Below are positions 1-11,800 of a stretch of 64,000 nt of DNA, one piece after another (positions within the stretch are counted from its first letter, which is position 1; every line of letters starts with the position of its first letter). Position numbers and translations under genes: made by a program. The DNA is from Lycorma delicatula (Eukaryota > Arthropoda > Insecta > Hemiptera > Fulgoridae). The stretch covers positions 198,536,034-198,600,033 of the forward strand of contig NC_134456.1 in NCBI RefSeq assembly GCF_047948215.1, in the 5' to 3' direction. The notes below the pieces were generated by a model. That model had not been told where the DNA came from. It did not search any database and worked only from the letters and a program-made list of their open reading frames with translations.

Positions 1-462
1 CTACTATTAATCTGAGGCCTAAAATTGCTTCCCTTGTCCCTATACTCTTCCTGAAACCAAATTGATCTTCTCCTAACACTTCTTCCACTCTCCTCTCAAT
101 TCTTCTGTATAGTTCTAGTTAAGATTTTTGATGCATGACTAGTTAAACTAATTGTTCTGTATTCTTCACATTTATCTGCCCCTACTTTCTTTGGTATCAT
201 GACTAATAACACTTTTTTTGAAGTCTGACGGAAATTCCCCTTTTTCATAAATATTACACACCAGTTTGTATAATCTATCAATCGCTTCCTCACTTGCACT
301 GCGCAGTAATTCTACAGGTATTCCGTCTATTCCAGGAGCCTTTCTGCCATTTAAATCTTTTAATGCTCTCTTAAATTCAGATCTCGTATTATTTCTCCCA
401 TTTCATCCTCCTAAACTTCCTCTTCTTCCTCTATAACACTATTTTCTAATTCATTTCATTGG
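1..462 (-). pseudogene. Non-LTR retrotransposon (LINE) reverse transcriptase fragment, frameshifted, cut by window start
   Basis: Read on the minus strand, three frames together give the N-terminal part of a LINE reverse transcriptase. In order I see an acidic lead-in, then a block with KAPGIDGIPVELL (about 301-360), then MIPKK...EYRTISLTSHASKIL (about 120-205), then GEDQFGFRKS..GTREAI (about 20-75). These match the fingers and palm motifs of non-LTR reverse transcriptases that copy RNA into DNA at the insertion site. The catalytic FADD-type box would lie to the left, outside the window. Frame breaks near 380, 220 and 97 and an in-frame stop near 406 make it non-functional. The homology stops at about 462, exactly where repeat R1 begins, so this looks like a 5'-truncated insertion or a junction with R1. 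The clade (Jockey, RTE or CR1-like) cannot be fixed from this fragment. That it is a LINE reverse transcriptase is secure. Confidence 0.9.
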
Positions 463-935
463 AGAATATTTCTGATTACATTTTTTTTTTTATTGTTTCT
501 TAATATTTCCATAATTTTTTTAATCTAATGATGTAATTAAAGGACCACTACTACCATTAAAATAACAGCATAGATTTTAAAATGTTCTGTTTAAGCCTAT
601 TTGCGAAATTCGAATTGTAAATTCAAAGGAAGCTACAGTTTGCGTCTATTATAATAAAAATTAAAAACCGTTTACTTTTAATATAAAGTAATCGGAACTC
701 TTGTATTTCAAAAACAATTCCGTATAGAAACGTTGCAAAATAGACGGAGTCAAACAACAAGAGTTAAGTTAATAAACTACAAAATTTTTTCTTGATTCGG
801 CTTCTTCTTGGCCTTTCTATATTTCTGGTTTCTATTTTTTATTTTTCTACATAATTCTTTTATTATAATTCACTTGTTTTCATTTTGAAAAATAATTCCC
901 TGCATCGGTAATAGACAAGAAAGCTCACAATATCT
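463..935 (-). repeat. Dispersed repeat R1, copy 1
   Basis: The reverse complement of this segment matches 53135-53625 over its whole length with scattered substitutions and a few small indels. The ends are sharp: at 935 the match stops before 'ggccctctg', and at 463 it stops where the LINE reverse transcriptase starts. No long open frame crosses it. Landmarks shared by both copies are 'accgatgcaggg', 'aaggccaagaagaagccg' and 'gacgcaaactgtag', seen in reverse complement here. It could be an untranslated part of a retroelement or a non-autonomous element into which the LINE inserted. Confidence 0.85.
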
Positions 936-1657
936 GGCCCTCTGCCCCTGACAGTAGGAGTAAACTATTTTTTTGTTTTAATTTTTGGTTCATAATACAC
1001 AAATCACTGTTGTTTTTTAATGTCCATGTAAAACGTCTAGTTTGTTATTTTATTAAACGTTTTTCGCGCCTGTATATATTCCCGTATCAAAATGTGACGT
1101 TACAATCTTCAGGCTGTATAAATAATTCGGACCCATTTTTAGTTCAAAAAAATCTGTTTTCGGTACTAGTAAATGTGATGATAGTAGCATTGATTAAATT
1201 AACTCTGTTGTTAGTAAAAAATGAAACTTCAATAATTTAAAAATTATAACTTTTTAATCGCGTTTCTATTTACGAATACACAATCTTTCTTTCACTTAAT
1301 CCTGAAAAACAAAACTACTATCGAACTAGGAAACACAACAATTTTGTCACTATGCTACCGTTTCTAGTAAAGATGTAACTTAGCGATCGATTTAAAATTA
1401 AACGTAAAAATGATTTTATAAAAAAAAATATGAGTTTTTTATCGGTAGATCTGTTAATTAGATTAAACCTGCATTTCCTCCAATTTTATTTTTGTGTATT
1501 TTTATGTTTGTTTATTCTGTGATACATTAATTAATTATTCTGTATGTTTATTATGTGTTATTTTCTGTGATAAATTGAATTCGTGCATCGTACAAAGGTT
1601 TACGACTGTTCTGCTTGCGCAGTTTTACCCCATTATATGTTCTAACCTGCTTGTTTG
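936..1657. other. Unannotated AT-rich sequence
   Basis: I see no gene, repeat copy or motif that I can name. A 76-codon open frame at 1010-1240 has a hydrophobic, low-complexity composition expected from AT-rich DNA by chance. Confidence 0.5.
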
Positions 1658-1719
1658 AGGATACTTGTGGGAGGAAACGGCAGGTTGTAGGGCCTGCCGT
1701 TTCCTCCCACAAGTGTCCT
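1658..1719. repeat. GC-rich hairpin, 27-bp stem, 8-base loop
   Basis: Positions 1658-1684 are the reverse complement of 1693-1719 except for one position (T against C, which would be a G-U pair in one RNA strand). The loop is 1685-1692. The stem core 'cttgtgggaggaaacggcag' is far more GC-rich than the surrounding sequence. The stem is long for chance and the loop is short, so either a recent inverted duplication or a selected RNA or DNA hairpin is possible. The stem is shorter than a typical animal microRNA precursor. Confidence 0.9.
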
Positions 1720-2499
1720 GCTTAAAAAAAATGAAAAAAATTTATATATAATACTCCTTTCTGAATAATTTATTTTATAACCTCACATAATTTTTCGTCA
1801 CTACCACGTATATCATTTATTTATTATGTAGTACATTAATATGGAATAAAGATATTATTTATAAGATACTATTTTGTATATTTTTACGCGTTTGCGATCA
1901 ATATTTTCCTTGATACTTATGAGCAAACGTCTAAGCGAGTTTTTTCTTGTCCTCTGAGTAGCTCGCATAACCATTATTTATGCAATGTTTAACCATCAAA
2001 TTATGAAATATTTTGATTAAAATATTTATGTACCAGATTTCATTATTTTGAATTAAACTTCCCCTGAGATATAAACTAAAACAGTTGTCAACGCTTCAAG
2101 GAACTGAAGAATGTAGCAAAGATTTTGTTAACTTAAATATTTTTCAGCCAAAAATATTTTAAGCAATATTTTTGTTAAAGGTACCTCTTTTAGCCTTTTC
2201 AATCGTGAATTTATATTTGCTTAAATACTATTTAGGAGGCATTATTAAATTATTTAGTAAATAGATAATAGCATAACCTTTTATTATGAAATAAAATTAT
2301 AAAATAATTATAAATAACTACGAATTATGTTATAAAATTCCATTATAATGCTTCGCATTCAACAATATTTTTATGTTTATTTTTGTGACTGCCAGAAAAG
2401 TAAAAAAGATATTACTTATTAATATATATATATATATTTTAATTATTTTAATGTAGTCAGCGTTTTTACGAATAAAATTTATCTATTTTTTATTTTTTT
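1720..2499. other. Unannotated AT-rich sequence
   Basis: Mostly A and T runs with a short TA microsatellite near 2421-2437. I recognise no coding region or repeat family. Confidence 0.5.
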
Positions 2500-3130
2500 T
2501 TTTACTTCGCGCTCGGGTGGTAGGTTTTTATCGTTTAACTACCGTAATTTAGGGCCAATCACTTCAAATTGATACATAACAACCCAAAATCTCGGTGGAG
2601 TTCGTTAATGGACAAAATCGGACCATGGGGATGGAAATGGGGGGACTTTTTCGAAAAAAACAAAATATCGCTATAACTTTCTTATTAAGTAAAATATCGA
2701 ATTCGTTTAAAGTTACTGCTATTCCTAAAATTTATCTACGTAAAACTTTTCGATATCACCAACAATTGGCCCGGGGGGTGGAAAAATGGGGTTTTGAAGT
2801 CAAAAAAATCATACCTCCCTTAATAGGCACAGTATTGAATCGACTCAAATTGGTCGTTAGTCCTATAAACATTACGTAAAGCTTTTGTGTGAAACAATTT
2901 TTGATACGACCAACCCTTACGGCAAGGGTTGACCAAAATGTTGCTGGAATTGTAAGAAGTTGATGGGGCTTGTCGTACGCTAAATATGTGAAACTTTTTT
3001 CACATGCAACCATTGTCGTATTGAGTAAATTTGAATTTTTTCTTAACTTGAAGGTGTAAATCTTTTTTATCCCCTACTAAGCAACGGTGAAATCTACCTC
3101 TGCTTTCCGACGTGCCGAAAGGGATTTTTT
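2500..3130 (-). repeat. Dispersed repeat R2, copy 1 (longer copy)
   Basis: The part from about 2767 to 3125, in reverse complement, matches 15962-16238. Shared landmarks are 'gaggtagatttcacc', 'tactcaatacgacaatg' and 'actaacgacc'. Both copies carry a similar open frame; here it is 85 codons on the minus strand (2756-3013) and begins M-V-A-C-E-K-S-F-T, while the other copy begins M-I-A-C-E-K-S-F-T. The segment 2500-2766 has similar composition and an overlapping 94-codon plus-strand frame (2595-2879), but its counterpart is missing in copy 2, so the left limit is approximate. I cannot assign a transposon class. The open frame may be incidental. Confidence 0.75.
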
Positions 3131-3668
3131 TTTAGTAGGAATTTTTTCACATTTTAAACAAATATAAAGCTTTTTTTATAATGAAACTGATTTCAGGGTT
3201 AAAATATAAAATACAAATAAAGATAATATTAAATAAATATTATAAAATAAATATAAATTACTAACTTCAAGGCTCTTAAAATATAAAATATATTACTGTT
3301 CAATTGTTGTTTTAATTTTTCATCTTTTCGATGTCGGCGTTAAATTAATAGTGTTTGTAAGTTAGTAGCTATATTTTTTAACTTTACAAGAATTAGGAAG
3401 CATTATATTTTTGCATTTTAATGAGGTTTTTCGAAACCTGTTTTTTACATTTTTTTTTAAAACGTGTTTGTATATTTATATATATAAAATTTTATATATT
3501 TATCGGTTTAAATATTATGCTAAATAAATCACAAACAATTTTTACCGGAAAGTGAGCCGTGAATTCATCCTTTCTGAATTGTACTATACTATTATGTACA
3601 GTAAAATCTCTGTACGATTGTATTTTTTTAAATCCTAAATTAAATTTTATTAACAAAATTGAAAAAAA
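3131..3668. other. Unannotated AT-rich sequence
   Basis: No recognisable gene. A minus-strand open frame of 63 codons (3492-3683) is AT-driven and overlaps the hairpin that follows. Confidence 0.5.
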
Positions 3669-3728
3669 ATATTGAAGGAACACTAATACACTTAAAATCG
3701 ATCAAGTGAATTAGTGTTTCTTCAATAT
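3669..3728. repeat. Hairpin, 25-bp stem with two mismatches, 10-base loop
   Basis: Positions 3669-3693 pair with 3704-3728 with two mismatches; the loop is 3694-3703. Flanking runs of A on the left and T on the right extend the fold loosely. It could be a small fold-back element or an inverted duplication. Confidence 0.85.
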
Positions 3729-4609
3729 CTTACTTTTTTTTGTATAATTCATTGTTTTGATATTTAATTTTTATAATATCGTCTGCACAGGGATACAGAA
3801 TCTTAAAAATTACCGCGGGTGCTCAATTTAATGTTCCAATTAATTTCATCATAAATATTTTTAGGATGGAGAGTGAGAATTTATATAACTGAAATCTTTG
3901 AAACAGAAATTATTTAGGCTTTGTTTATTAATCTGGACTATATGAAATATGTGGTTCATTTATTTATTAAGTATAACGCATACATAAGCGGATGAATATC
4001 GCATTTATATACAGACTTGATTATTCAAGTTAATCATCTTTTTCAATAACGCCCGTTAGCGTTAAGTAATATTATTACCTAGAGTATATTAAAATCTCTA
4101 AAATTAATTCATTAAAAGGTATGTTAGTACAATTGCTAAATAATGCATACGTTTTTATTGGTTAAATGAGTTTTGTGAATCCCTCGTGATATGTGCATTT
4201 TTATTAGAATATGCTATTTTTAATTTAATCCCTTTTGTTTTAAACATTTTGGAAGTCAGCATCCACTATGTGTATAATCTTATGCATTTAAGGAACTGTT
4301 AGGATACGAGGATCTGCATGATTTATTATTGATGATGATTATTAATATACTATTTATGATAATATATATATTAATATATATGAATTATTAATATTAATAA
4401 TAATAATAATATTTTATTTTGATAAAAATTTAAATTACTTATAATTAATCTAAAATTAACGCACATTAAAATTTCAATTCTCTTCGTTTTTACATATATA
4501 CGTATATTATTCATTTTAAATTTAATTCAATGGAAAATAATAAATTAATTATAAGAATTTTTTAAAAGAAAATTGTGAAAGGATTGCTATATAAGAATGA
4601 GAAAATAAT
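3729..4609. other. Unannotated AT-rich sequence with low-complexity TAA runs
   Basis: Contains strongly A+T low-complexity sequence at about 4360-4420 (ATT/TAA triplets) and no gene or repeat that I can name. Confidence 0.5.
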
Positions 4610-5412
4610 TGAAGGGTAGGGTTGGTCGTTTTGTAAATGCAAGATTATCTTGTAGATTTTTTTTTGCTTCCACACGCATAAGCACGCGGGTGCATACACA
4701 CATGTGTAAAAGTAGCTTGTTGCTAGTGGTGGTCCTGTGCTATTTTGTGCCATCCTATGGTGTTATACTGTACGGATGGGTTTTGCTTCTTGACCCCTTT
4801 CCATTCTAGACGACACGGTACGGATGTGTCGCTGCACCGCGAGAATCATAGAACGCGAGGGGGAAGGGATGGTCGGCAGGAGGAGAAATTGAGATCCTCC
4901 CCTCTAGCTTGTAGCGATATGCAGCAGGCCTATATACAGTACAATTTGACCGTGGTAGGAAGGTCGGAAAGACGGAAACTCACGAAGTTGTACGTAATCG
5001 ACCGAATTTACTCCCCAACAAACTTCCCCCTCTCCTAGCTATTCTATAACTCAACCCATCGAAGCTAACAACCTTTCGTTCAGAGTGTCTCCTTCGTTCG
5101 AAAAGTCTGTTGAGCGATGTGTGTGCTGTTATTTACTAGTGTGTTTTTTTCATTAATTGTGCGTGTGTGATAGTGTCGGTTATTACCGTATATTACATTA
5201 ATTAATTAGATTCTAAATAAAGAAATTTTCTTGTATATATTATCCGATTTATCGTTGTATCTATGAACGTAGTTAATATACTGCATTAATTTGTGTATAA
5301 TACGTGTATTTACGACATAGTTAATAGTGCGTGCGTCTTCATTTCACGTTGTGTTACTTTTCATCCCACTACTTGTGCTATAGACATTGCTGCTACGCGA
5401 CGATAGTGTGAG
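4610..5412 (+). promoter_or_regulatory. Candidate promoter / 5' untranslated exon block
   Basis: This is the largest block in the left half that departs from the AT-rich background. About 4800-5040 is rich in G, C and CpG and contains 'tatatacagt' (4932). The stretch 5040-5410 then has the GTG/TGTG-rich texture common in insect 5' untranslated regions. A strong splice-donor-like 'gtgagtat' lies at 5407-5414, and a TCAGAG initiator-like site at 5080-5085. The overlapping short frames (4609-4809 and 4745-5038) resemble no known protein. The call rests on composition and weak motifs only. An old GC-rich transposon fragment is the main alternative. Confidence 0.25.
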
Positions 5413-5929
5413 TATATAGTTCACCACTACTTTATGTATACGTATGCTGCCAACAATTATTCTGTCGTTAATTTTTGTATTTTATTACATATTATTGTGA
5501 ATTATTTATTATAAAATGACTTTTTTTTTAATGAGTGTCCCTGTAAAGCTACAACGTTGAAAAGTTTCTTATGAATATTTTTTCATTTATTGAGCTGTAA
5601 TAAAACGCGTTGTTATGCCTTGTGTACAAAGTTGAAAAGCAATATTTATAAAATGGAAAGCGATATTTCAATATTCTAAAGTTAATACTTACTGTTCATG
5701 AGTAGAATATATTTCGAGCTTTTACTTCACCGTCTTTTTTGATTCGTAGACCCCATAGCGAGTTAAGTGATGGTAATCTTGAACTAGTCACCCCATTTTT
5801 TGCATGTTGGTCTTGGATTACTGATGATTTTATATCCGTAATTTTGTTTACATAATCATCATACGGTCACGTTTTTCAAAATTAGAAAAAAATTATTACT
5901 GCGTTCTTACTACAGTCCGAAACCGCTAC
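5413..5929. other. Unannotated AT-rich sequence
   Basis: No gene, repeat copy or strong motif seen. If the preceding block is an exon this would be the start of its intron. Confidence 0.45.
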
Positions 5930-6020
5930 TGTTTCAAATATACGACTCATAAAGTTCTAGGTTCGAATCCCGGTCAGACATGATAAAGAATTATATACGT
6001 TTTTATTTACCAAACGCAGT
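5930..6020 (+). mobile_element. tRNA-derived SINE fragment (family 1)
   Basis: Contains an RNA polymerase III B-box-like 'ggttcgaatcccgg' at 5962-5980 followed by 'tcagacatga'. This resembles the body of the copies at 29226 and 51295 (B box, then 'caggcatg', then 'acgctacaaa'). The upstream half is degenerate and no convincing A box or cloverleaf can be drawn, so it is a decayed SINE and not a tRNA gene. Confidence 0.55.
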
Positions 6021-8099
6021 TTTTTTCGGCAGTAATGTACTCTTTTTTTACTATCTGTATTTTAGTTTTTGTTAAGATTAAAAAATTGGGTATCGAAATT
6101 ATATAATTGGTTTTTCTTTTTTTTAATATTTTTGTATACGAGTTTTTGTAATGAATTCCCTGTGTATATGTAGTGCTAAGTGATGTAGCAGGAAGGAGGA
6201 AGTTGCATACGGCTGTTAATTCTGTTCGTATTTAGATTAGCTAAAATAAGCTGGCCAAATAGATTTAATTATCGATGAGGAAAGTTTACTCAGAATTCAA
6301 TGATGCACTATTTTTTGAATCTCAGCTTTATGTTTAATTTTCCTTTCTGATATTGTAAAGATGCTATCTGTACAGTGAAACGTAGGTCGATGTTTACTGT
6401 TGGAAAGACCTTGATATTGATTTTGTTAATAATAATTTATGTGTTAATCTGAATTATTCTTTGTCCGTTTATACGTGATATTGAGACATTTAATTTTTTC
6501 TATATTTATTTGTTTCCGTTGTATTATTTTTATTTTAATATGCATTATTATATTTCAATTTTTTTCTATTATAGATTTTGTGGTATTTATTTATTTTATT
6601 AACTTATTGAATTGTAATATACCGATTTAAGTATTACAGAATTACATGTTACGTAATTACTTTTTTTTGTGTATGTATATATATGTATAACAACAGTAGA
6701 ACCACCTCATTCTATAAGAATGCAATATTTTGATGTTCAAGCCGAGGATTTGTTGAGCGTATTTTGAACAAAAAGTAGTTTCAGTGAATATTCGTTAATC
6801 GAAAAAATCTTTTAAATGATATTCACGGTTAATTATTTATTTAGTAATTCGTATTCGTCAATTATTGTCTTGTTCATTTATTCAGCCGTAAACGTATTCT
6901 ACGCGTCGTTTATTGCACCGATTCTTTATTATTCTATACACATTTATTGTATTCCGATTCGACTGACACACTACAGTTGATTTAATTCGTTATTTTAATA
7001 AATTAGAAAATTATTAATTAACACGCATATTTTTGTTACTATTGATAATAAATAAATAATACTGTAGGAAATTATTAATTTATGCATGTCGGGCACTGTT
7101 TAATGCTGTACTTTAATTAGTACACCTCTTCGGTGATTCCTAGGCTTTGAATAACACTTAATAACGTAGAAAAATTGTCATTTTAACTTTGAATAATACG
7201 TACGGTTGGCCTCTGTGTTGACCTACTGCGCATTTAAAGTTACCCCTCCTTCCATTCATACGTATTTTTAATTGGTAGCAGTTTTCTTTCTAAATTAACT
7301 AAAAACGTATTACTTGTGGAAATTCTTTCAGGTTACCAGAACATACTGATTATTTAACTTGCGCTCAGCCATTTTGTTGTGTTGTCATCGCACGTCCTCG
7401 GCGACCTTCTTTTTAGAACATATCACTAGTATAATGCATATTAAACATTTTTTCATATTGTATTATTTATACATTTCTAGATTGAATTTTTTAGCATTGC
7501 TTTTTCATTATTTTTATTTTTTAGTAATTATAAATGCTCCATTCTATTAAATATCTTTCTTATAATAAATTTAAATAATAATTTTCTCAGGATAATTATT
7601 TTTTTAAATGTACATTTTTTGTATTTAAAATGCAGAATAATGACTAATATTAATATTTTTTAATACTTAAATATAAAAAAGTATTTTTAATACTTATATA
7701 TCTGGGCACACAAATATATTTATATATTCGAAATAAGATTTATTAGATAGCTTTTTTATAGCAACTGATAACAAGTTACTGTAAAATTTTGTTGGGTACT
7801 AATTAATAATACATTTTGGCCTAAAATTACAAAATTACGATCAGGTACAAACACGTTCCGGTTCACTTCCAGGAACTCAACTGCCAAGGAGCTTCGACTC
7901 AACAAAGCTACACAAGATATCCAAAAATCGAAGAAATACAATTGTCGATCGTTATTTATTTTTTGCTCACATGAAATGAATCTGTTACTGGCATAGTAGG
8001 TTAAATGACGTAAATAATATTAACAAATAGTTCTACGGCGAATTTTTTTCAAATAGGTTGCATTAAACGAAATAAAAAGCTATGCGGTTCCTCTCCCAC
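6021..8099. other. Unannotated AT-rich sequence
   Basis: No gene recognised. At 6702 a 'cagtagaaccacctc' resembles the start of pogo-type inverted terminal repeats, but no partner end is visible. The stretch 7816-7945 is less AT-rich and has a 61-codon minus-strand frame without recognisable similarity. Short frames such as 7359-7550 are hydrophobic and low complexity. Confidence 0.45.
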
Positions 8100-8810
8100 T
8101 CGGTCGTTTGTGGTGTTATCATGGCTCCGTGAGGAAAAAATATTCAAGTCTTACTGCAGCAGTAAGGCTTGCATTTGAAACTTTTACTCTTGACTATGTT
8201 TGGATCATGATTGTTACGGAAAACATTGATGTATGGTTATTTTGCTACCTGTGCCGAACTATGCATCAGCGTTTCCTTGTAAGAAACAGTAGTAATTTTA
8301 TTTAGATTCTTAATATTAAATTGAAACAGTATATGAAGTCGCGGTGTTTTGTAGATGGGTTGTGGGGTTAGAAGTATTATTATTGATCGGCTCAACGTGG
8401 TTGCCTTGATAAACTATTAAGCTTTCTTTTTTATCAGAAATAACGTACTCCATCTAAACCCCCCCCCCCACCTTTTAAGTAATATTTAGTCATATAAGTG
8501 ACTAAATTCACTTATATGATCTTATTATAGTACTATGTTATCTAACTACAGAATTTTACTGGCCGATTGAATTATTTGAAAGTGGTGGCGAGAAGTTGTT
8601 CTCTGTTCACTTTTCAGTTCCGGTCGGACTAGTAAATGTTCGAAATGAATGCGGTGTCTGTTCATCATATGAAAGGGAGGACCTTGGCCTTTAAGAAGTT
8701 GACGATGAATGTATGCACCCTGCTTTGCGCGGGTTATACTAGTTCGTAATGGTTTTATCGATGTCACCGTTCTCATAAAAGAATCTATGCAATAACATAC
8801 ACTCAAAATA
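8100..8810. other. Higher-complexity block with overlapping open frames on both strands
   Basis: About 8540-8800 is less AT-rich than its surroundings and is open in two frames. On the minus strand 86 codons (8546-8806) include the residues KGQGPPFHMMNRHRIHFEH. On the plus strand about 55 codons follow a splice-acceptor-like 'ctaactacag' at 8540-8549. I recognise neither protein. A C10 run lies at 8460-8469 and a 12-bp perfect hairpin at 8490-8519. It may be a transposon coding remnant or a host exon. Confidence 0.3.
8490..8519. repeat. Short perfect hairpin
   Basis: Positions 8490-8501 are the exact reverse complement of 8508-8519, with the six-base loop 'ctaaat'. In AT-rich DNA of this size a 12-bp hairpin is only mildly surprising. 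Confidence 0.8.
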
Positions 8811-11800
8811 TGTAATAATTTTTGTTGCTCTATCAGATCTGTATTTTACAGATCGCTTTTATTGTTATTATGGAATCCATTTCGAATAGATTTTACTTAA
8901 CCTATGATATGGTAAGTGGTAATCCATATTTCTATAACAGGTTTATAACTATTTACCGAACTAAAAACCTGTTGAAGGGCAGTTATAAAATTATGTTTTT
9001 AAAATATTTTAAGGGGAAAAAGATCAAATTTATTCTTGGTAATTGCTTAGTTCATCACGTGTAAGTTCTAAAATTTAATTTTTATAATTAAAGATTTTAA
9101 TTTTTTTTTTTAATAAAAAAACTGCTTGTCAGTTTCTTAAACATAATACTGAAACTTGTCAATCTTTGGTCCGATAATAATATATAATTTATATAATAAT
9201 AATATATATATATATCTTTGGTCTTTGTTAATCTTTTTGTCAAAACATTGTGAATCTTTGGTCTGATAATAGTAAAGCCTTTTAAACATTTTCAGACTCC
9301 CCATATATTCTCTGTAAATATTTTCTTTACAATTTGTATTGTTTCAGTTTGTGTGTATTATTTTTATTATTTTCCTAATGAGCGAAGTGATGTTTTTTGT
9401 TTAGTTGCTTAAAAATCTTCTAAGTATACGTTCGCTTAATTTTATTTAATAAAACTGCTTTTTAGCGGATTCATACGAATGTCTTTTTATGTACTGCATT
9501 TTTATACTCATAATAACGTAAGACTTCATGCTAAATATCTCAAAAGCAGTGTACATTGAGTGAAATAAACGATAAAGCGTGAAAAATGTCTTATTTTTCT
9601 GGCGTGAAAAGTATTTTTGAAATTTTAGAGCTTATCATTTTTGAGCGAGTGATTTTGCCATTTTTATCTGGTACGACGAGAAAATCCAAAAGCAGAGAGG
9701 ATGATACAGATGTACTAACAACGGTGAACTTTTTTCCGATAATATTTTTAATTTTAACGTAATGAGGGAAGGAAGTAAAATTGTGTATTTGTTGTATTAA
9801 TAATTACGATGTATTTGAATTTTCAACAAATTATTTTATTTTATTTATTATATGAAGTCAAAATAAGATAAGCATATATACAACATACTGTTGTAAATAA
9901 GCATGTAAAATTTACCAAAATGAAGATACAATTACATTTAACAACGTCATTTCTCAGAAAACTAGTTACGCGTCCGTAATTTGTAATTTTTATTTTTGTA
10001 AATTTCCGTGACATCTCAAGAACGGCTTTTTGAATCTGAGTCTTTCGATATTTTTTCAAAAAAAACGATAAATATAAATCCTAAATCACAGTGAATGCTA
10101 AAACCGATGCGGGCTAAATTAATAATGAATTATAATTCCGGTGCCTCACATTTCGGAACGGTTATCTGAGCTTCAAAATTTGGCTGCGGTTTAATCTTCT
10201 AGGTTTTCCTTACATTTTCACGTAATGTGTGTAGTAGTTTTCTACTTGAATGAAAGAAGTCAAAAATATACACCTTAGTGTGAAAAAAACTAATCGTACA
10301 TTTATCTAAAAAAAACTATGTTTTAATATTGCATCCGGTCAAAAAATTAGTTAAATAATTTAAGTTGAGAGGTTGAAAATTTTCATTTTCAAAAAAAAAC
10401 CAAAACAGATTGAGGAAAGATAATTTAGAGAGGAAAAAAAGAAAGTGGGAATTCTCCTAAAAAGTGTGCTTTTCAGTTTGAAAAAGAGATTTTTCGTATT
10501 TGGATTTGTAAATGTCCCCATTCAGAATTCATATCCAGCACAGTCGTCTGATGTTGATTTTTATTTTAAATTGTGAAATTCATTTAAATTCATGAAGTAA
10601 TGTGGGGGATAAAAATTCTATGATTATGTGAGTTATACATTTGATAAATAAAAATAGATAAATCCTACTGATTTTCATCTACTGATTGTATAATGACAGT
10701 TTATTGGGTCCGTGGTAGTTAAACTCTACCGTAAATCTAATCGTTGGATCAAATTATCGGTTGAAATGTTATTAACGTGGATTCTGCTTCAGTATAACCT
10801 TGGCCTAAAAGTAGAAACTCATGTCCTATAGAATTTTGCACTTTTTTTACGTGAGATGTCGCTTTCGATTAATGTAATGTAGGGATTATATTTCTACGAT
10901 CAGCTTCATGCATTTTTTTAGTAAATTGACTTGAATTAGTTATTTGCTTTTCATTACCCATCCGTTTCTATAAATGGCGATCGTTTATTCCGTTACGATT
11001 TTGATCTTTCAATCGAAATTAATAAGTAGAAATATAATAGGAGAATAAGTAAAAAATTTCACGTTCACAAAACACTATCCATTAAGCGGTGACGCCTCGG
11101 CCATAACCACTGATCTCTTAACTCGACCGCAATAATTAAATTCCGTTTTTGCTCTCAAATTTTTTAGTAGTTTACCGAATTCGTTTAGTTTTTCATAATT
11201 TTGAATCTGTTTTTCACAAAGGAGCTAATCTTGAGAATAATGATCTGGCATATGATTTTCACTAAAAAAAGTACGGATGTACGATTGAAGTACGGAAAAA
11301 AGGGAGCAAATTTTATTTCAATTTGTATTCGTTTATTTGTTTATCAATCACCTCTTCGTTGACACGAAGAATTTTATAAAAACTATGATTTCATGAAACC
11401 GGGAGTCGCAGTCTTAGATATGGATAACCTCTATACACTTTTTTGTTTGTCAGATTATTTTTTAAAAAAAATATCTAAAAACTTCTGCTGGCAAAATTTT
11501 GATTTAAAAGCAATTCTGTCAGTCGTTTTAGGAGATGAAAGACGCAAACCGGTCGATATTATCGGAAAACAGAACTTTCAGGTTTTTATTCCCTCCTGCG
11601 CATGTACCTTAGGCTCCAGAAACTAATTATTCTAAGCGATCAGATGTGAAACACCTTTCCAAAAACTGTATGACTGGTTTCATTAAAAACAATCATAACA
11701 TGTCTGACTTACCGATGAAATTGAGATGTGAAGTGGGTTTTCGTTACCTTTCTCTCTTCAGTGATATATACAAGTTTACTAAAACGGTGATGATATGCTA

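Noticed and set aside
96..299. 67-codon minus-strand frame as a separate small gene
   Set aside because: It is one of three frames of the same decayed LINE reverse transcriptase and has no independent start.
1658..1719. MicroRNA precursor
   Set aside because: The stem plus loop is only 62 bases with an almost perfect stem and unpaired flanks, which is not the usual precursor form. It is left as a hairpin of unknown role.
4745..5038. 97-codon frame in the GC-richer block
   Set aside because: The residues show no domain or protein-like pattern, and the ATG has no supporting context. The block fits untranslated sequence better.
5962..5980. Functional tRNA gene at the B-box-like motif (also at 15505, 25792, 42858 and 51306)
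   Set aside because: None of these allows a full cloverleaf with paired acceptor ends; A and B boxes occur in degenerate SINE heads.
6702..6780. Pogo-type element starting at 'cagtagaacc'
   Set aside because: No partner terminal repeat could be found and similar words arise by chance.
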